A stretch of 64,000 bases of DNA from assembly GCA_032191485.1 (NCBI GenBank), contig JAVDOI010000007.1:9794642-9858641 (forward strand), in the 5' to 3' direction. The stretch is from Leptoclinus maculatus. Lineage: Eukaryota; Chordata; Actinopteri; Perciformes; Stichaeidae. The position numbers and the translations under genes were made by a program. Of the stretch, positions 44,501-56,630 are shown one piece after another (positions within the stretch are counted from its first letter, which is position 1; every line of letters starts with the position of its first letter). The notes beneath the pieces were generated by a model. The model was not told where the DNA came from. It did not search any database and saw only the letters and a list, made by a program, of their open reading frames with translations.

Positions 44501-47285
44501 GATGTGTTAAAAATGTGGACAAGACTTGGACATTCTCTCTTCTACTCCATCAGAGCAAAATGCTTCATATATTTTTCAGAACCACTTTACAGGTCTGGTC
44601 CACCGGCATTTTTTAAATGCAATTTTGTACACTGTGGCTCCCTATAAATTAGTTCTTGCCGCTCCACGCTTGTGTAACAGGAATATAGTCCGCTTTTTTA
44701 CAAAGTTCAATGTGATGTTATTGGTAGCTGGTATGTAGGCAGAGTGATAGTAACAATAAACAGAGATGATATAGTTGTTGTTTTTTGCAGTCCAGGCCCA
44801 GCCCTTGTACATCACTTCAATGCAGAGCGGTAAGTAAACCTGTAACTCCACAGTGTAGCTGTAAAATACGGGTTCACAGTTATCCTATATCTTTCTCAGT
44901 ACAAGTATTTTACAATCACTCTATGACACCATAACCCGAAGGTTATATCAGTATTGATGTTGTGTCTGTACATGTTAGTCTCATGCTCCCTTGTGCTTTA
45001 GTGCTGTTGTTGACAGTGTTTCATTGAGACTTCTACCTCTCTTCCTGGTGTGTATTTACTTCACAGAGTTGTTTACTACAGTTGGTCCTCCTAGTGAATT
45101 ACAACGTTTTTTTTGCTTCTCATCCAGTGTTCAACAACTGTGGAAGGACCCAAGGCTACGTGTCCCATTTTCTCTTGGAATTACCTTTTTCAGCTGTTGT
45201 CATTGGTTTGGTCCCAATTGATACATCTTTGCTCTGTAAACATGTGGTTGAAAGCTTTGGGGCCAATCTTAATCTCTAGAGGGTCTCAGTGAAACTCTTA
45301 CAGCTAATAGCCTGACATAGTTCTACAATATTTGACTTGGTTTTAAGGGCAGCTGGTAGTTTTCTGAACATGTTCAGTAGAAATAAATCATTCCCCATGG
45401 CAGGTGGGAAAGGTTAAAGGCTGGTTCAAACTTTTTGCTCTGCTTTTTATGTTTCTCATGCTTCTCATGAGAACCTTGTGTCTGAAAAAAAATCAATAAC
45501 TCTGGTCTTGTCTAACATATTACAATCCAGTCCATTCTCTTGGTGGCCTAGATTTTCCTGTCCATCCCCATTAACGCAATGTAAATCAAACAAAACAGTA
45601 GAGCGTGCCAAACATATTATAGTTCCTCAGAGAGAACACAAAACTTTCAAATAGCGCTGTTTGATTTTTGTCAGAATCAAACAGTAACATTGCTGCTTGG
45701 ATTTAGATATGAGAGTGTGGCTGCATGGTTGTATATGAGTTTGTCTGTTGTATGAAAGGGTTGCACAATCGTGGTTACTCAAGATCGCCGTGGTACGGCC
45801 TCTGACGAAGCTTTAAGGGCTCCCTTTTAAACGCCTGTGTCTCCGTGCTTGGTGCGACAATATCAAGGCATCACGTTCCTTTTAACATTAGACCTATTAT
45901 CTTTAATATCAAAATCCAAATCATATCGATAACTAGGGCTGGACTTAATAGTTCAGACTTCATTCATATCGTTGACATTGAAAGTATTGATAATTTACAA
46001 CGGTCACAATTTACAATAGTCAACCTTCTCTTCCCCCTCTTTGTCACTCTCACTCTCAAACACACATGCAGCAAGCGATGCAGCCTTAAGTCCAAAAGTC
46101 CAAAAGTCAAAATGTATTGAAAAAAATAAATGCCAAAACCCATAACACGTTTTATTTAAAGAACTATTCTGCTTCAATCCAAATGTTTTGTCATTTAGTC
46201 TTTAAAAACAATGGTTTTGCTTGAAAGCTTCATTCAAAATCCTCAGTCAAAGTTTTGAATGTAAAAATAAACGACATTGGATTGGCCTACGTCCCTGTCT
46301 ATGATGTTGACTGCTCTCAAGGAGCACAGAGCAAAGTTTGGGTGAGCAGGCATATGGACAACAGAGACGGGTGTCAGATCCACGGAGAAGATATGGCAAC
46401 CTGGTTTGTAATTAAGGATTTAAAATTCCCTCGTCATGCTGATGAACGGGGCTCAGTGGGTGGACATGCTGCTCCACCAACAACCTCGAAATGCACAGAA
46501 GGGCCATTCTAGAGTTTTTTTTTTTTTTACAACATCTTGGTTTGGGTTCGGTACTATTTCATCAAAAACTCAGAGATAGCAATTTTAATAGAACTATTTA
46601 TTGCATCCTGTAAAATTCTTCTTGATGGCACTGTGTACGAGTACGTTTGCTCCCATGCACTAGCTATGGTGTCCAGTAGCCTGGCACTGTTTCATTTTGA
46701 GATGTTTTTTATGCTCTAGTCCAGTCTGTGAAATATAAAAGTGCAACCAATAAGTAAGTCATTTATTATGAGTTGCTGTAATTTCTATGGTTGTAAACAA
46801 CCTGGAAACAGGCGTGTGCACTGTTCTCATTTTGATTTACAGGATGACCTGAATTTGTGCTGAAATTTCAATTTATAGTCTGTCCATCATTTCAGAAATA
46901 ATTACACCATTCATTATTTAGCTTCTATCAAATTTTCAGCTCCAAAAGATTGCCCTGAGTGATCTAGGTTTTTTCATAGTTCACATCAGGCCAAAGGAAA
47001 AAAACAAAAAAATAGGAAACAGACCATTTGGACGGTTCCAGGTACATCACACACACTGTCCAACAAAGAAAGAGTCATGAGTAAATGACACATGATAATA
47101 CTGTGATATAATGTTTAATAATGCTATACTCACTGAACACAGCTTACAGTACTCCATACATCCTGGTAACCCGATAGATAGTGCATTTGTACTGTTTGCA
47201 GTAATGGATAATGGATTATTGGACATGGCACTGTTTATATTGGCAAACACAGAGTTAAAAATGTTGTAACTTTTGTCGGGTACAC
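41590..47285. other. Intergenic, no gene recognised
   Basis: Short frames (for example 42108-42449, 42624-42992 and 45845-46120) lack domains. At about 43097-43115 an AGTGGTGCGTTACACCACT palindrome resembles the terminus of the AGTGGTGTAAC element. No RNA gene recognised. Confidence 0.5.
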
Positions 47286-47293
47286 ACACACAC

Positions 47294-47560
47294 TAGTGGT
47301 GTAACAGACCACTGTTGATCCGTAATCCCTACGGATCCTCCCTCACAGTTCGGCACGCATGTGAACCTCGAATTACACGGTTTGACGTTAACCATCACAG
47401 TGTTAAATAAAGTTTTACTGACGATCGTTATCGGCCAATATTCAGTGAAATATGCGATCAGGACATCTGCATTTTCTAGTCGCCGATCTCTGATAATGTT
47501 ACATTGTAAACAACCAGTCTGTGTTGAAATTGACACGAGGAGAATGGCAGTTCTGTTCAG
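47294..47560 (+). mobile_element. AGTGGTGTAAC element, copy 2
   Basis: TAGTGGTGTAACAGACCACT, GTTGATCCGTA, then shared words through CTAGTCGCCGATCTCTGATA and TCTGTGTTGAAATTGACA align with copy 1 at 34321. Retains internal sequence (about 47345-47430) missing from copy 1. The right end is not identified. Confidence 0.6.
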
Positions 47561-50330
47561 TTCCATTATGGTGCGTTCAGGCTCTGGTCAGTGCAAATCA
47601 GTATTTGGCGAAAGTAAATTATAATGTTCTAAAGAAAAAAAACCACAATACATTACTTTAACAAAGTAAAAGGATAACATTTAAAAAATTTTTATGGTTT
47701 ACACTGACTTCAGAGCAGTTGAAATTATTTTTGGGACAGGGGCACTCATCACGCAACAGAATACCATTGTACCTACATACACATACACAACCACACTGCC
47801 TCACACAATGTTAAAATGTTAAAATGCAACCCCAAATTACCCCCAACACCCGGTACAGATGTGGCAGCTATCAGTGACTTGATAAATGAAAGGCCAAAAA
47901 ACAAAGACCATTGGCTGCTGCTGTTGTTAGTCTGCTTGCTAAACAATAGATGTTTCTTTTCCCCTGAGAGGATTTCAAGGTCACAGAATAGGCTGCATGA
48001 CTAAACGTGACTTTCTTCCCACACAAAACTAGACCAAACATTATTAGTTAGATTTGAGAAGTACACCTGTCGAAGAGCAAACCTCAATCTATTCTCCCTG
48101 ATAGGAAGCGAGAGGACACAGCAAGGCTTCAACAGCCTGCAGATTGATGAAACTGCTGATGAGTTCATCTTTGTCATGCTATTCCGAAAACGACTTTCCT
48201 GCCCCTTTTGTGCCACTCCGTCAAACCATTTCTTTGCCTCTGTAATACCTCATCAATAGTCCTGTTTGGAACTAAGTGAATTCAGGATCGAAAAAAGAAT
48301 TACTGAGTGACTCTTTAAGGTTATTTGAAATAAGGATTTGAAGGATAAGCAGCCTCCCCATGTTCCTTTAGTCTGTGTTATTGCAGATAGAGAGGCAGAG
48401 TGGTGAAACGTTTGCTAACAAGTCTGAGACTGTCCACTCGGCTGATCCATTCCAGAATCACTGACATTAAGATCACATTGGGGGACATAATGTAATTTAC
48501 CTGCCTCATCAGCTAATGCAGCACAAATCCATTTTCGCCCAAACAGGAAGGTCCACATACATTACCCAGATGACCATGCAGAGTCAAGGGGGAACGACTA
48601 ATGAGACTAAATGTAATTACTGTCCACCTCCGATTTGAAAACAAAATAAACCCTCCTGCACTCTCATTTGGGACTTGCGAAAGCTGGGACGAGAATAAAC
48701 CCTCACGTCACCACGCAGCGCTGCAATGGGCTTTCCTGTCACTATTTAGATGGGCGTTCAGGCTCTTCATAATGATTCCTGTTAGCTGATGGCTCAGCCG
48801 CTGTAGTATTCCAGACATCCATGAAGTGATTAAAAAAACACAGAATTACAGGAGGTGTTGAGTTGTTGGCATTCTAACAGTATCCCACATGTTTTCCGCG
48901 CAGTTTGTCAAACTACTTAGTCAGAAGAGATAAGATAAATGCCCCCCCCCCCCCCCCCCCCAACCTCCTTCAACCCCCGTCAGCCTATTTCACTGGGAAA
49001 CAATGTATTTTGCTTTCAGAAGTTTCTGAAGTGCACCGACAACCGAAAACTCCTGTGTTGTCTCCGTCTCTCTCACACGCCTGGCTCCCTTTTTAGATTC
49101 TCCTCATACAAGGTGACTTCCACACTTCTTTAGGATTATAATGTGCCATGGAGGTTAAAGTAGTGAGGTGGAAGAGGAGTGTGCTTTTATTTTTCTCTCC
49201 CCTTCTCCCTGTCTGTCTCTCTCTCTCTTTCTCTTATTATAGGCTCTAAACCTTTGGTGAAATTAGGTATCTTAAAGTAAACCTGTTGTCAGGCGATCGC
49301 TTCTGAGCCACGCGGCATTATGCCTAATGTTATGCGTGCAAAGGCAGATGAAAAATGTGAAGATATGAAAGTTGTTAAGTAAGGATTTTAAGATCCTCAA
49401 GGAATTTTACATGCAAAACCATCTCTCAGTCTCACACGCACAAGACAAGAGTCTAATTTTTAGGGAGACAAGTTTACCCTCTAGCTTTTCACTGAGAGTG
49501 TTTATCCCGAGTATGATTTTTTAAAATTTTTATTTATTTACTTCATCCCCCATTTAAGGTATTGAGGAGGAGAAAGTGGAGTCAATGATCGTGCGGTGGT
49601 ATGAATAATTAACAGGAAATAAACAAATAAAATGACAAAAAAATGGTAAATAATCTTATCGTATCCAACAGCTGCGTTGATACTCAGACACCCCCACACC
49701 CTCGTTTGGTAAAGGAAAAACCCTGTCCGTGCAGTTAAGCTGCTTATAAATATTTGTAATTAAAATCGGAGGGGGAAAGCAAGGAGAGTGGCATCTTTAT
49801 CACTGGAGACACTGCTGCTGCAGGTGTCTTTGATGCCCAGAAAAGCGTTTTTCATCTGACAGTGCAGGAGAGCAGAGACTCCTATCGACTTGTCCCACCC
49901 CTCACCTCCCCCTCCCCGTGTACGCTTAAATGTTCAAGAGTTCATTACCCATTTGTTTTGCATTTTCATCTATTTCTACCAGACCTTTGAAATCTCATGA
50001 GCCCAAACCTTTAAATTATTCATCAACACTTTAAAAAAGAGCACCTCTCTATTTTAGGACTTAGATTTTTTTTTGCAGACGTGTGCACAATACTTTGTCC
50101 AGCTTTATGCTATTGCACTTATTTTTAAATATAAGGCATGAGTTATTTTTTAATGCTGCACTAATCGATATTATTTATATTAACAATGGATTTAAATGAT
50201 TGTACAATGTCAAAGGGGTTGCTCGTAGTGACAACCCCACAGAGAATGATCACCCTTTCAGCTCTATGAAGCATTTCAGCATCTTTCAGCTCATTCTTTT
50301 TTTGTTTTTTACGGCTCGTAACTTTACTGT
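47560..50330. other. Intergenic, no gene recognised
   Basis: Contains a C20 tract (48942-48961). The segment about 48470-48780 is repeat-free with TAATTAC/ATGTAATT words, conserved-element-like in appearance only. No coding gene seen. Confidence 0.5.
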
Positions 50331-50334
50331 TTTG

Positions 50335-50645
50335 GTTCACTGTAACAACTGGCATCAGCATTGTTTCTAAACACAGCAGGCATCTGTTTTCAGTGAAAAA
50401 ACTGCTACCTGCCCATGCAGTGCCAAAAATTAGATAAAGTTAGAGAACACAGTGGAGCATTTAACAGTTAAAGAGCCAGATATTTCCCTCAGGAGTTGGT
50501 GAAGACCAAACTAGAGCTTAAGAAATGTAATATTCGACTTACATTCTTTGGATGAACAGAAACACGACTCAAAATGAATGCTGATGTTGTATATATGTCT
50601 GCTGTATGTGTAAACAGGCAGCAGTTTGCTAAAATTTGACATAAG
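50335..50645. repeat. Interspersed repeat family A, copy 3
   Basis: ACAGCAGGCATCTGTTTTCA, CTACCTGCCCATGCAG, TTTCCCTCAGGAGTTGGTGA, GACTTACATTCTTTGGATGA and CAGCAGTTTGCTAA occur in the order seen in copy 1. This is the most complete copy in the window. Confidence 0.65.
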
Positions 50646-50979
50646 AACTTCTTAACGTTTAAAAAAAAGAATATAATAATATATATTCAAAACATTTTAT
50701 TTAGTTTATTTTGGTTTATTCTGATTTTGACATTAACAATAAAGCTAAGTTAAATATATATATTTTAATTCATGTGTACAGTATAGAATTTGGGTGCCCT
50801 CAAAAAGCCCAAACTGGCTCTGCTAGCTGGTGCTTCTAAAGGTTGAGGAGCTGCTGGACAAGATGCACTTGTTGTGGGGAGAGGCGCAGCATGTTACCAA
50901 GGACAAAATGAGATCGAGACATCTAATTGCAGATTCATTATAATCACCTTCATCTAAGGTGATGAAGAGGAGTAAGTAA

Positions 50980-51885
50980 ATAAGTGGGCTTAACTAGGCT
51001 CCTGGACTGTGTCAATGCTATCAGAGACTGGACGGCAGAAAACTGCTTAGAACTTAACGACACCAAGACGGAGGTTCTAGTTATTGCACCAGATGAGTTT
51101 GTCCCTATGATCAAGTATTGGTCTGCTCTCCTCTGCTGCCCATTGCAACCTGCGCAATCTAGGGATTTTCTTTGATCGATCCATGTCGTTTGACCCCCGT
51201 GTTAAGCAGCTGTCCAGATCCTGTTTCTTCCACCTAAGAAATATCATTAAACTGAGATCTGTAGTACCAACAGCTGAACTAGAGATGATCATACACGCAT
51301 TTATCTCCTCACGTATCGACTACTGTAACACACTTTTCTCATTACTCAGTGTATCTGCTCTTAACCGTTTGCAGGTCATCCAAAACGCTACCGCCAGATC
51401 TCTTCACTGGCTCCCTGTAGCATTTAGGATACACTTTAAAATGATCACTCTCATTTACAGAGCACTACACGGTCAGGCTCCTATATGTAGCTGATCTACT
51501 TCACCCCTATTCACCCGCCCGCGCTCTCAGGTCAAAGGTTTTAGGTCTTCTGTCTGTCCCACGCACTCGCCTTAAGACCCGTGGTGACCGAGCTTTTGAG
51601 GCAGTAGCACCAAGGCTGTGGAATGCTCTGCCTGCACCCCTACGCTTTGCAGATTCTGTGAACGCATTCAGAAATCAGCTCAAAACTCACCTCTTTAGAC
51701 TGGCGTTTGGGTAAAACCCATGTCCTAGCCCTGCTTTTAAACCATGTTTTAATTTTGTAAATTATTGGCCCTATGGTCACATTGTGTTTTTTATGTTTGT
51801 AATTCTGCCCTGTTAAGCACTTTGTGACATATGTCTGTAAAAAGCGCTTTATAAATACATTTTACTTACTTACTTAACGTTAATA
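50980..51885 (+). pseudogene. 5'-truncated, broken L2-type LINE: C-terminal reverse transcriptase region and 3' end
   Basis: The reading frame shows RT-C-terminal hallmarks of fish L2-clade LINEs: DWTAENCLELNDTKTEVL (about 51030-51085), FDPRVKQLSRSCFFHLRNI (51186 on), SSRIDYCNTLFS (about 51305-51345), LQVIQNATAR, SLHWLPV and FKMITLIYRALHGQAP. Breaks: a frame change near 51165, a gap of roughly 15-20 residues between NATAR and SLHWLPV (near 51403) where related elements carry the LLT...ITPVL segment, and a frameshift at about 51486. The frame then continues as AFEAVAPRLWNALP...FRNQLKTHLFRLAF to a stop at about 51713. The 3' UTR ends GTAAAAAGCGCTTTATAAAT and an (ACTT)n tail (51863-51880), as in L2. 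Not functional. Confidence 0.85.
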
Positions 51886-51889
51886 ACAC

Positions 51890-54800
51890 AATTTGAATTA
51901 ATGCAAAGTTTTGTGTCCTCCTAGTTAATGTAATGTTCTCGTCAGCTCACTCACTGTGAATGCAAACATCGGCTGCGGACTGGTTGGCTCACGTTGACTT
52001 TAACGTTACTGTTCCAGTCTAATGTACTGTATCTGGACATGTTAACATTAATACTAGCAAGCTTACCTCATTCATTTGGGTTGAATTCCTTTTTGCCGCT
52101 GCGGCTGTCGTGAGGTCAGAGTCTAGCCATATACTTTGTGTGGGTGTGTGTGTGTGTGTGTGTGTGTGTTTGTTAATTTCTCATAAACCAAGGGTTCCGT
52201 CAAACGCAGGCAAGTCCACAATTCCCATCTTTAAAACTGGAGGGACTAATAAAATCGACCTGAGGAGGGGCTACAGCCAACTTCAAACCAGGGAGTCCCC
52301 TCAGGCAAGTGGTAAAAGGATTCACATGACGCTGCAATAAGAGAGAAAACCGCAAAGGCACACTTATGGTAAAATCATGCAAAGATAAAATAGCTATTTT
52401 TTACTCCACACCCTCCCACTGTTAAAACTGCTGTAGCCACCATATACTGTACAAACATATTTCTACTGGAAGTAAATATTCTCAAATTACTAGTCATCCA
52501 AAATTTTTTATTAATTGTTACACCCCTAATAACCTGTAGCTGTGGCGTCATAATTAGGTTATTAGGAGGTGGCTCAACTGTAGTAGGACAGCACAGAAGG
52601 CCCAGGTATAAAACACACGGCACGCCACTGAATTAAACTAAAAGTAAACAAAACAAGATCAAAAGACAGTAAAATGATAAATAAAACGATGAAAAGGATG
52701 TCCAGGCAAAAGTGAAACGAAACAAGACATCAAATAGATACTAATCAGTTAATTTTGAGTAAGCAGCTTATATTAATACAATTTAAACCAGACATCAGTG
52801 GCAGTGAAAGGTCAGGGCTTACAGGTATTTATTTCCGGGGACTGGTGTGGAAACTCACTGCATTGGTCGTATTGTGGGGGTCAGTCAACTGGAGTGGCCG
52901 TGACAGAGGCTGACTTAACCTGCTGATTACACTTAAATAAAGCAAAATGACTTAGTAAGGAGTAATACGAGGCACGTGGTTGTCCAAACATCGAAAGTCA
53001 GTGATATGACAATCAAAGACATAGGTGGAAAATCAGCAAAGTGTAGAGTTACAGGTTTGTTTGTGTTAAGTTTCCCACCCCAGAGGCTCGTCCCTGGCTC
53101 TGCTCCAGCATTTCACCTGCTCCATTTTTATTCTTTTTAAATCAGTGAGTCATGCCTCAGCCAGGCCAACCATTCCCATGTTTGGACATAATAGTAGAGT
53201 CGAGCTCCTGTTTGTGTCTTTCGCTTGGCTGGATATTTTCTCCTTTATGCTGCAGAACAAGTCACATTTTTTTTGGGGGGGGTAAGAAAGTATGCTCTGT
53301 TGAGTGTGAACTATAAACATAGCAAAAACTACCTTCTTTTCAGATGACTATCTAGCAAATACTACGAGAAAACGTGCGCTTGAAACATTGGTGATAAATG
53401 AAACAAGAAAGTGCTCCATGGACGAGGCGACTGGATACATGTATTATTGCCAGCGCAATACATTACGCCTGTTGGCACGCTCCACATATGAAACACTGCC
53501 GTCAACAGGAAAGCCTTGCTGCTTGTCAGCCGTGATTAATGTGAATACCCTCAAAAATGGCAAATACATCAGAGAAACTTTCGAGAGGAAAGGTTACCGA
53601 AAACACAGTTGCAGTGAATGAGGACATTGCTGAATTTCATACAGTTTTTCCCCATCTGTCCCCAATCATCCCAGATGCTTTGTCTCACAAGAATTATGAG
53701 ACCTTTCTCTCATGAGGAAATTGCTTTTACAGCAACCTCATCCAACTCTTCAGACTTCTTAGCAGCCATCCAGAGTGTGTGTATCAGCGTGTGTCTGTGA
53801 GCTATAGGAGTGCTGACACAACCGAATACAATGCCACTCCTCCTGGACCTAACACAAGGTGATAGCACGTCCTGTCACACATTCCCTCTCTTCTAATTTG
53901 TTTGTGTCATCCCCGCGCACCTGTTCATGTCACTTTGTGTTGGAGATTGTAAGTGTGAGAGGGGGCTGTTTTGTTTTTCATCTTATCTGATAAGGCTGTT
54001 ATTAACACTGGTGCCGCCTGCATTGTTGAGTTGTGACACTGTCTTGATTGATATTGTGTCAGCGCGAGGGGAAAGTTTCCCAGTGCCAAATGAATGGGTG
54101 ACTCCCAAAATACAGGAAATGGAAGATGAAAATCGGGACCTATTATGATGAGGAACATTAACAGAACAGCACAGGGCTGCCATCCGTCTGTGAAGTGACC
54201 TTTCGGGAAAAATGTGGTTAGTGTCTAACATTAACCCCCATCCCTCTTTCTGTCTCCCCCTCTCTCCATCCTGCCATTTGATTTCTTCTTCTTTGCTGGA
54301 TTAGATTTTCTTTTTTACTGAAGCATAAATTTGGTGGTGCAGTGTTCTTTATGTGAACAACTCAGGGGTATGACCCTAAGGGGAATGATTGAAAGATACT
54401 TGTGTGAAAGAGACAGAAAATCAAATAAAGACCTGAGCTGACTACGAGCCCAAGGAGTGAGCTGGGAGACCTATATGAACTGAAGATCAGCAGTACAATG
54501 AACAAAGGGATGCAAGTGTAAATATCTCTCCGTGGCAGGATAGAAAGGAGGCATTCAGGTGCAAACTGCAGTTTTTCTTGTTGTGACAAAGCAGCTTATT
54601 TCTGGTTTATAATTTCAGTGTTCAAGTAATAATCCAGTTAGCGCTGCACTACTTTCCTATAACATTGTCTGACTCGCAATGCACAAATTTGATGCAGCAG
54701 ATTTATTTCTCTGCAAGCCTTCTTCTTCCTTGTCAAAACATGCTGCCTACATTACCCATGATGCAACTCAACCACAGGCAGTTTGTTTAGGCATGATATA

Positions 54801-55045
54801 CTAGTAGCGGTGAGAGATCGGTTAATGTAGCTGCTAGCTTCAGGCAGAGATGAGGAGCGAGTGGTAAACTACCTTTATCTAACTCCTCGCTCATAGATTT
54901 ATTTCATTTTCAAACTTGTAGTCTTCAGCCTCAGCCGAACTGCTGACTCAAGTGACATCACTAAAGGGACATTTATAAGCTTTCACTGAGCTCCCTATGG
55001 TGGATTTATACATAGCTTTTTCACATGTGCAGTAGGACTGAACTC
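51890..55045. other. Intergenic, no gene recognised
   Basis: Contains a (GT)n microsatellite (52144-52169) and a T8G8 run at about 53267-53282. The 77-codon frame at 53388-53621 starts on a non-ATG codon and has no domain. Confidence 0.5.
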
Positions 55046-55049
55046 TTAT

Positions 55050-55240
55050 GGATGAGAACTTAAATGCTTCACTAATCAATGTTTTTGGTGGAGACCAAAC
55101 CAAAGATGAAAATGTTAATAGTTGACTTACATTAATTGGGTGGCCAGGAACATGAGTCCAAAATATTGCTAATGTTGCTCCGTGTCATGCTGAATGTGTA
55201 AAAAGGCAACTGTTTGCTGACATGTTTGCCTTCATGACTT
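55050..55240. repeat. Interspersed repeat family A, copy 4
   Basis: GGTGGAGACCAAACCAAAG, TTGACTTACATTAATTGGGT, AATGTTGCTCCGTGTCATGC and AAGGCAACTGTTTGCTGACA match the 3' half of family A. Confidence 0.6.
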
Positions 55241-56566
55241 TATATCAGTCAGTTGTATTTACAGATTGTTCTGCTGCCCACAGCTGGCCAAAATATCCCC
55301 AAAAAAAAGCAGGCAAAGACAAAGACAAAAAATTTGTGTTCGTATACAAAATTGACGAAGGTTATACTATACTTTTGACTGTAACTGCCTTCTAAGGGCT
55401 GTCATTGTTTGTGTGATAGTGTGTGTGTGTGCATATGGCGACTTATGAGGAAACTTCGGGTTCTGCTGCAGTGAGAGAGAAAGAGAGAGCCAGAACACAG
55501 AGCGGGCCACAGGCAGAGCTATTGATCGGTCTCGTCAGGGTTCAGGGATATAGATGAGTTACAAAACCACCATTAATTACAAATCACTTCTGCCATGAAA
55601 GTCGATTAGAGTGAAAAGCAGCAAAAAAAGTCTGTATCAAACAAAGAAAAGTGATAGGCCGCGCACATTTCTCATCCAAAGATGTCTTTGGCTTGCCAGG
55701 CCCGGGTACTTTGCTTTTCGTCTGCTGAGCTGTTGAATAATACAAGTCTTGTTTAATTAAAGTTGTTAGTTCCTTTGTGATTATTTGTGGCTGCGCTCAT
55801 CAGTAATTAGATGTGCAGGACTAATTAATGCAGATGCGTGTTTTATCTATATTCAGTAAGCATGTCCCACCGCCTTATCACTTAGCACATAATCAATACC
55901 CCTGGACACATGATGAATTATGGTCCATAAGTGTGCATATATTCAGCATGTGTTGAGCCGTATGCAATGTGCATATAAAGACGCGGGGCGCCATGATACA
56001 GCCATGAACAGGTGCGGGGTTTACGATGATCCACAGGCAGGTTCACAGACGGTCCCTGCCAGCGCCACTTGAGAGAGTCCCTGCTGTCTCAGACAGGTTG
56101 TAGTAGAGCCGTGCTTTGCATTAAAATTGCAAGAAACACTCTCTTCAAGTGCACACAATCTCTCCACCGCGCTCTTTCTTTCTACAAGGCGGGTTCTTAT
56201 ACCTTAAAGTACATATAGCCGTCACCTTCATTTCTCCAGGTCTCACCCACTCTTTGTGTTCCCACTCTGTCCTGCCCTCTTGTCTTTCAATGTAGCTCTG
56301 CACCTTTCTTTGATCCTTCACTGTTTTTGTGTTTTTTTTTGTATTTTTTGGAAAGAGACTGCTGTCTGTGATTAATGTTTGGTGTGTAGTTGTGTATGTA
56401 AGCAATGACAATTCATCCGTGAAGTCTACTCTACCTGGGTCTGACAGGCATGCTTGTGCACACAAAGCTCCGCAGTGTCTCTACTCTATAAAGCTGATTT
56501 CAAATACAGCCATTTCAGAGGAGATGCACTGCAGTGGCATGAAGCAAACAGGCTAAACAGATCAAC

Positions 56567-56568
<2 letters not shown>

Positions 56569-56606
<38 letters not shown>

Positions 56607-56630
56607 TTCTCTCTCTCTTTCTCTCTCTCC
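56569..56630. repeat. (CT)n microsatellite
   Basis: About 60 bp of CT dinucleotides with GT and TT interruptions. Confidence 0.95.
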
